From: Pauljensenia sp.
GTDB taxonomy: Bacteria; Actinomycetota; Actinomycetes; Actinomycetales; Actinomycetaceae
Assembly: GCA_029983625.1 (NCBI GenBank)
Contig: JASBZF010000089.1
Coordinates: 1-6,159, forward strand
Reading direction: 5' to 3'
Length of the DNA: 6,159 nt
In this document: positions 5,162 through 6,159 of the stretch, in pieces
Layout: each line of letters begins with the position of its first letter
How positions within the stretch are numbered: the first letter of the stretch is position 1
Notes under the pieces: model-generated
The model's database searches: none
The model's input: the letters and a program-made list of their open reading frames with translations, nothing else
Told to the model about the DNA's origin: nothing
Made by a program: the position numbers and the translations under genes

Positions 5162-6159
5162 TCAGGGCACCCGGTGAATCCACTCCGAGGTAGAGAACTT
5201 CAGAGCGCACCGCGCTTTCGCGAGCTCAATATCCTCTCGCGAAAGCACACCACGCTGCGCACGGTATTTCTGAACGAAAGTATGAATCATCGCCTCGATG
5301 ACCTCTTCTCGACTTAAGTCAATTTGTGAGCGCATAGGATCAACGTGCTTCACAGCTGAAGCTGTCCCTTTATCGACGAGGCGTTCAAGGCCCGTGCGTA
5401 ACACGTCCTTCATTTTCTGCGCATTCACGTCGTAGGACATGGTCACATGGTGGAGCATATAGCCGTTGGACCAACGTTTTTGAGCGGCTCCGCCGATCTT
5501 ACCTTTCTGAGAGGCAATATCGTTCAGCGGCACGTATTTCGCTTTCACTCCCACGCGCTCAAGCGCTTCCATGACCCAAGAGTCAAGGAAAGGATAAGAC
5601 TGTTCAAAACTCAAACCCTCAACCAGGGCAGTGGGGACGACCAGTGAAAAGGTAATGCAGCAAGCGGGTTCCATGAACATCGCTCCCCCGCCACTGACTC
5701 GACGCGACACAACAATGCCGTGACGTTTCACGCCCTCAGGATGTACTTCATTCATGTAGGACTGGAAGGAACCGATCACGACCTGAGGGGCATTCCACTC
5801 CCACAGGCGCATAAAAGGTTTACGGCGCCCCGCAGCGACCTCTTCCACGAGGGTTTCATCAAGAGCCACATTGATCACCGGGTCAAGTTCTGGCCCGTGG
5901 ATCACCTCAAAATCAATATCTCGCCAATTCAGTGCCTGTTTCAGGCCGCGTTTCAGGGCAAGGGCACAATCTAAGGCGCGCACTCCCTCATGAGGATCCA
6001 CCAAGGGGAAGCGTGTTTCGATGAGTGCGCTCAGTTCTTTGACTCCCATGTCAACAGGAACACCGGTGACAGCTTCTGAGATCCCCGCACAGCGTGCGTG
6101 TGACAGGCTCCCCCATTCATGAAAGCGCGCCCAAGCGATTTGGCCATCTCGCACGTCAT
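5162..6159 (-). CDS. Lipoate-protein ligase A-like protein with N-terminal accessory domain, partial at its start
   Basis: Member of the biotin/lipoate A/B protein ligase family. LplA-type enzymes activate lipoate with ATP and attach it to lysine on 2-oxoacid dehydrogenase E2 or glycine-cleavage H domains in the cytoplasm. The reading frame stays open to the window edge. A GTG at 6154 is the first start-like codon, but I judge the true start to lie outside, because the visible VRDGQIAW looks like the middle of the opening strand pair of this family (from recall, actinobacterial homologues start about 20 residues earlier). Counting from that GTG, residues 1-75 form the small accessory domain and about 80-330 the catalytic domain. 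The latter has RLWEW at 116-120, VVIGSFQS at 125-132, RRVSGGGAMFMEP at 151-163, NDI at 211-213 and the presumed lipoyl-AMP-binding Lys219 in GKIGGAAQKR. The stop lies 28 bp from that of convergent yggS. Octanoyl transferase or scavenging function cannot be told apart from sequence alone. Confidence 0.88.
   Translation of the reverse strand, partial: DVRDGQIAWARFHEWGSLSHARCAGISEAVTGVPVDMGVKELSALIETRFPLVDPHEGVRALDCALALKRGLKQALNWRDIDFEVIHGPELDPVINVALDETLVEEVAAGRRKPFMRLWEWNAPQVVIGSFQSYMNEVHPEGVKRHGIVVSRRVSGGGAMFMEPACCITFSLVVPTALVEGLSFEQSYPFLDSWVMEALERVGVKAKYVPLNDIASQKGKIGGAAQKRWSNGYMLHHVTMSYDVNAQKMKDVLRTGLERLVDKGTASAVKHVDPMRSQIDLSREEVIEAMIHTFVQKYRAQRGVLSREDIELAKARCALKFSTSEWIHRVP

Noticed and set aside
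4934..5317. A 127-codon plus-strand frame bridging the end of yggS and the start of the convergent ligase region
   Set aside because: It overlaps two well-supported genes in wrong frames, its product has no family pattern, and no start signal is seen.

Overview
The window looks like ordinary chromosomal DNA of an actinobacterium of moderate GC content (mid-fifties per cent by eye, not computed). Three things point there. The large helicase belongs to the actinobacterial DEAD/DEAH + DUF3516 type. The lipoate ligase has the actinobacterial architecture with its accessory domain at the N-terminus. Two of the genes appear to start as leaderless transcripts, which are common in this phylum. The family Actinomycetaceae is a reasonable guess, but the sequence seen alone does not prove it. 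No tRNA, rRNA, CRISPR array, insertion sequence or phage gene was found.

Layout: bases 1-73 are an A-rich stretch with no gene seen, followed by a 17-bp perfect hairpin (74-110) that probably ends the leftward transporter transcript. An AGCS-family sodium:alanine (amino acid) symporter runs leftward (1587-121). A 121-bp divergent control region (1588-1708) holds the symporter ribosome binding site, two adjacent short dyads and a -10 element. The helicase runs rightward (1709-4372). After a 71-bp gap with a hairpin and a second -10 element comes a YggS/PLPBP-type pyridoxal-phosphate homeostasis gene (4444-5133). Converging on it, with only 28 bp between the stops, is a lipoate-protein ligase A-like gene (6159-5162). 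Its N-terminal codons lie beyond the right edge.

The genes do not form one pathway. The symporter imports an amino acid with sodium. The helicase probably acts on nucleic acid. YggS buffers vitamin B6 cofactor, and the ligase attaches lipoate to dehydrogenase E2 / GcvH domains. The last two both concern cofactors, but they are convergent and therefore not co-transcribed. I found no convincing new multi-gene system. The observations most worth checking are the two leaderless starts, the paired dyads between symporter and helicase, active-site substitutions in YggS and in the ligase, and the uncharacterised C-terminal half of the helicase.
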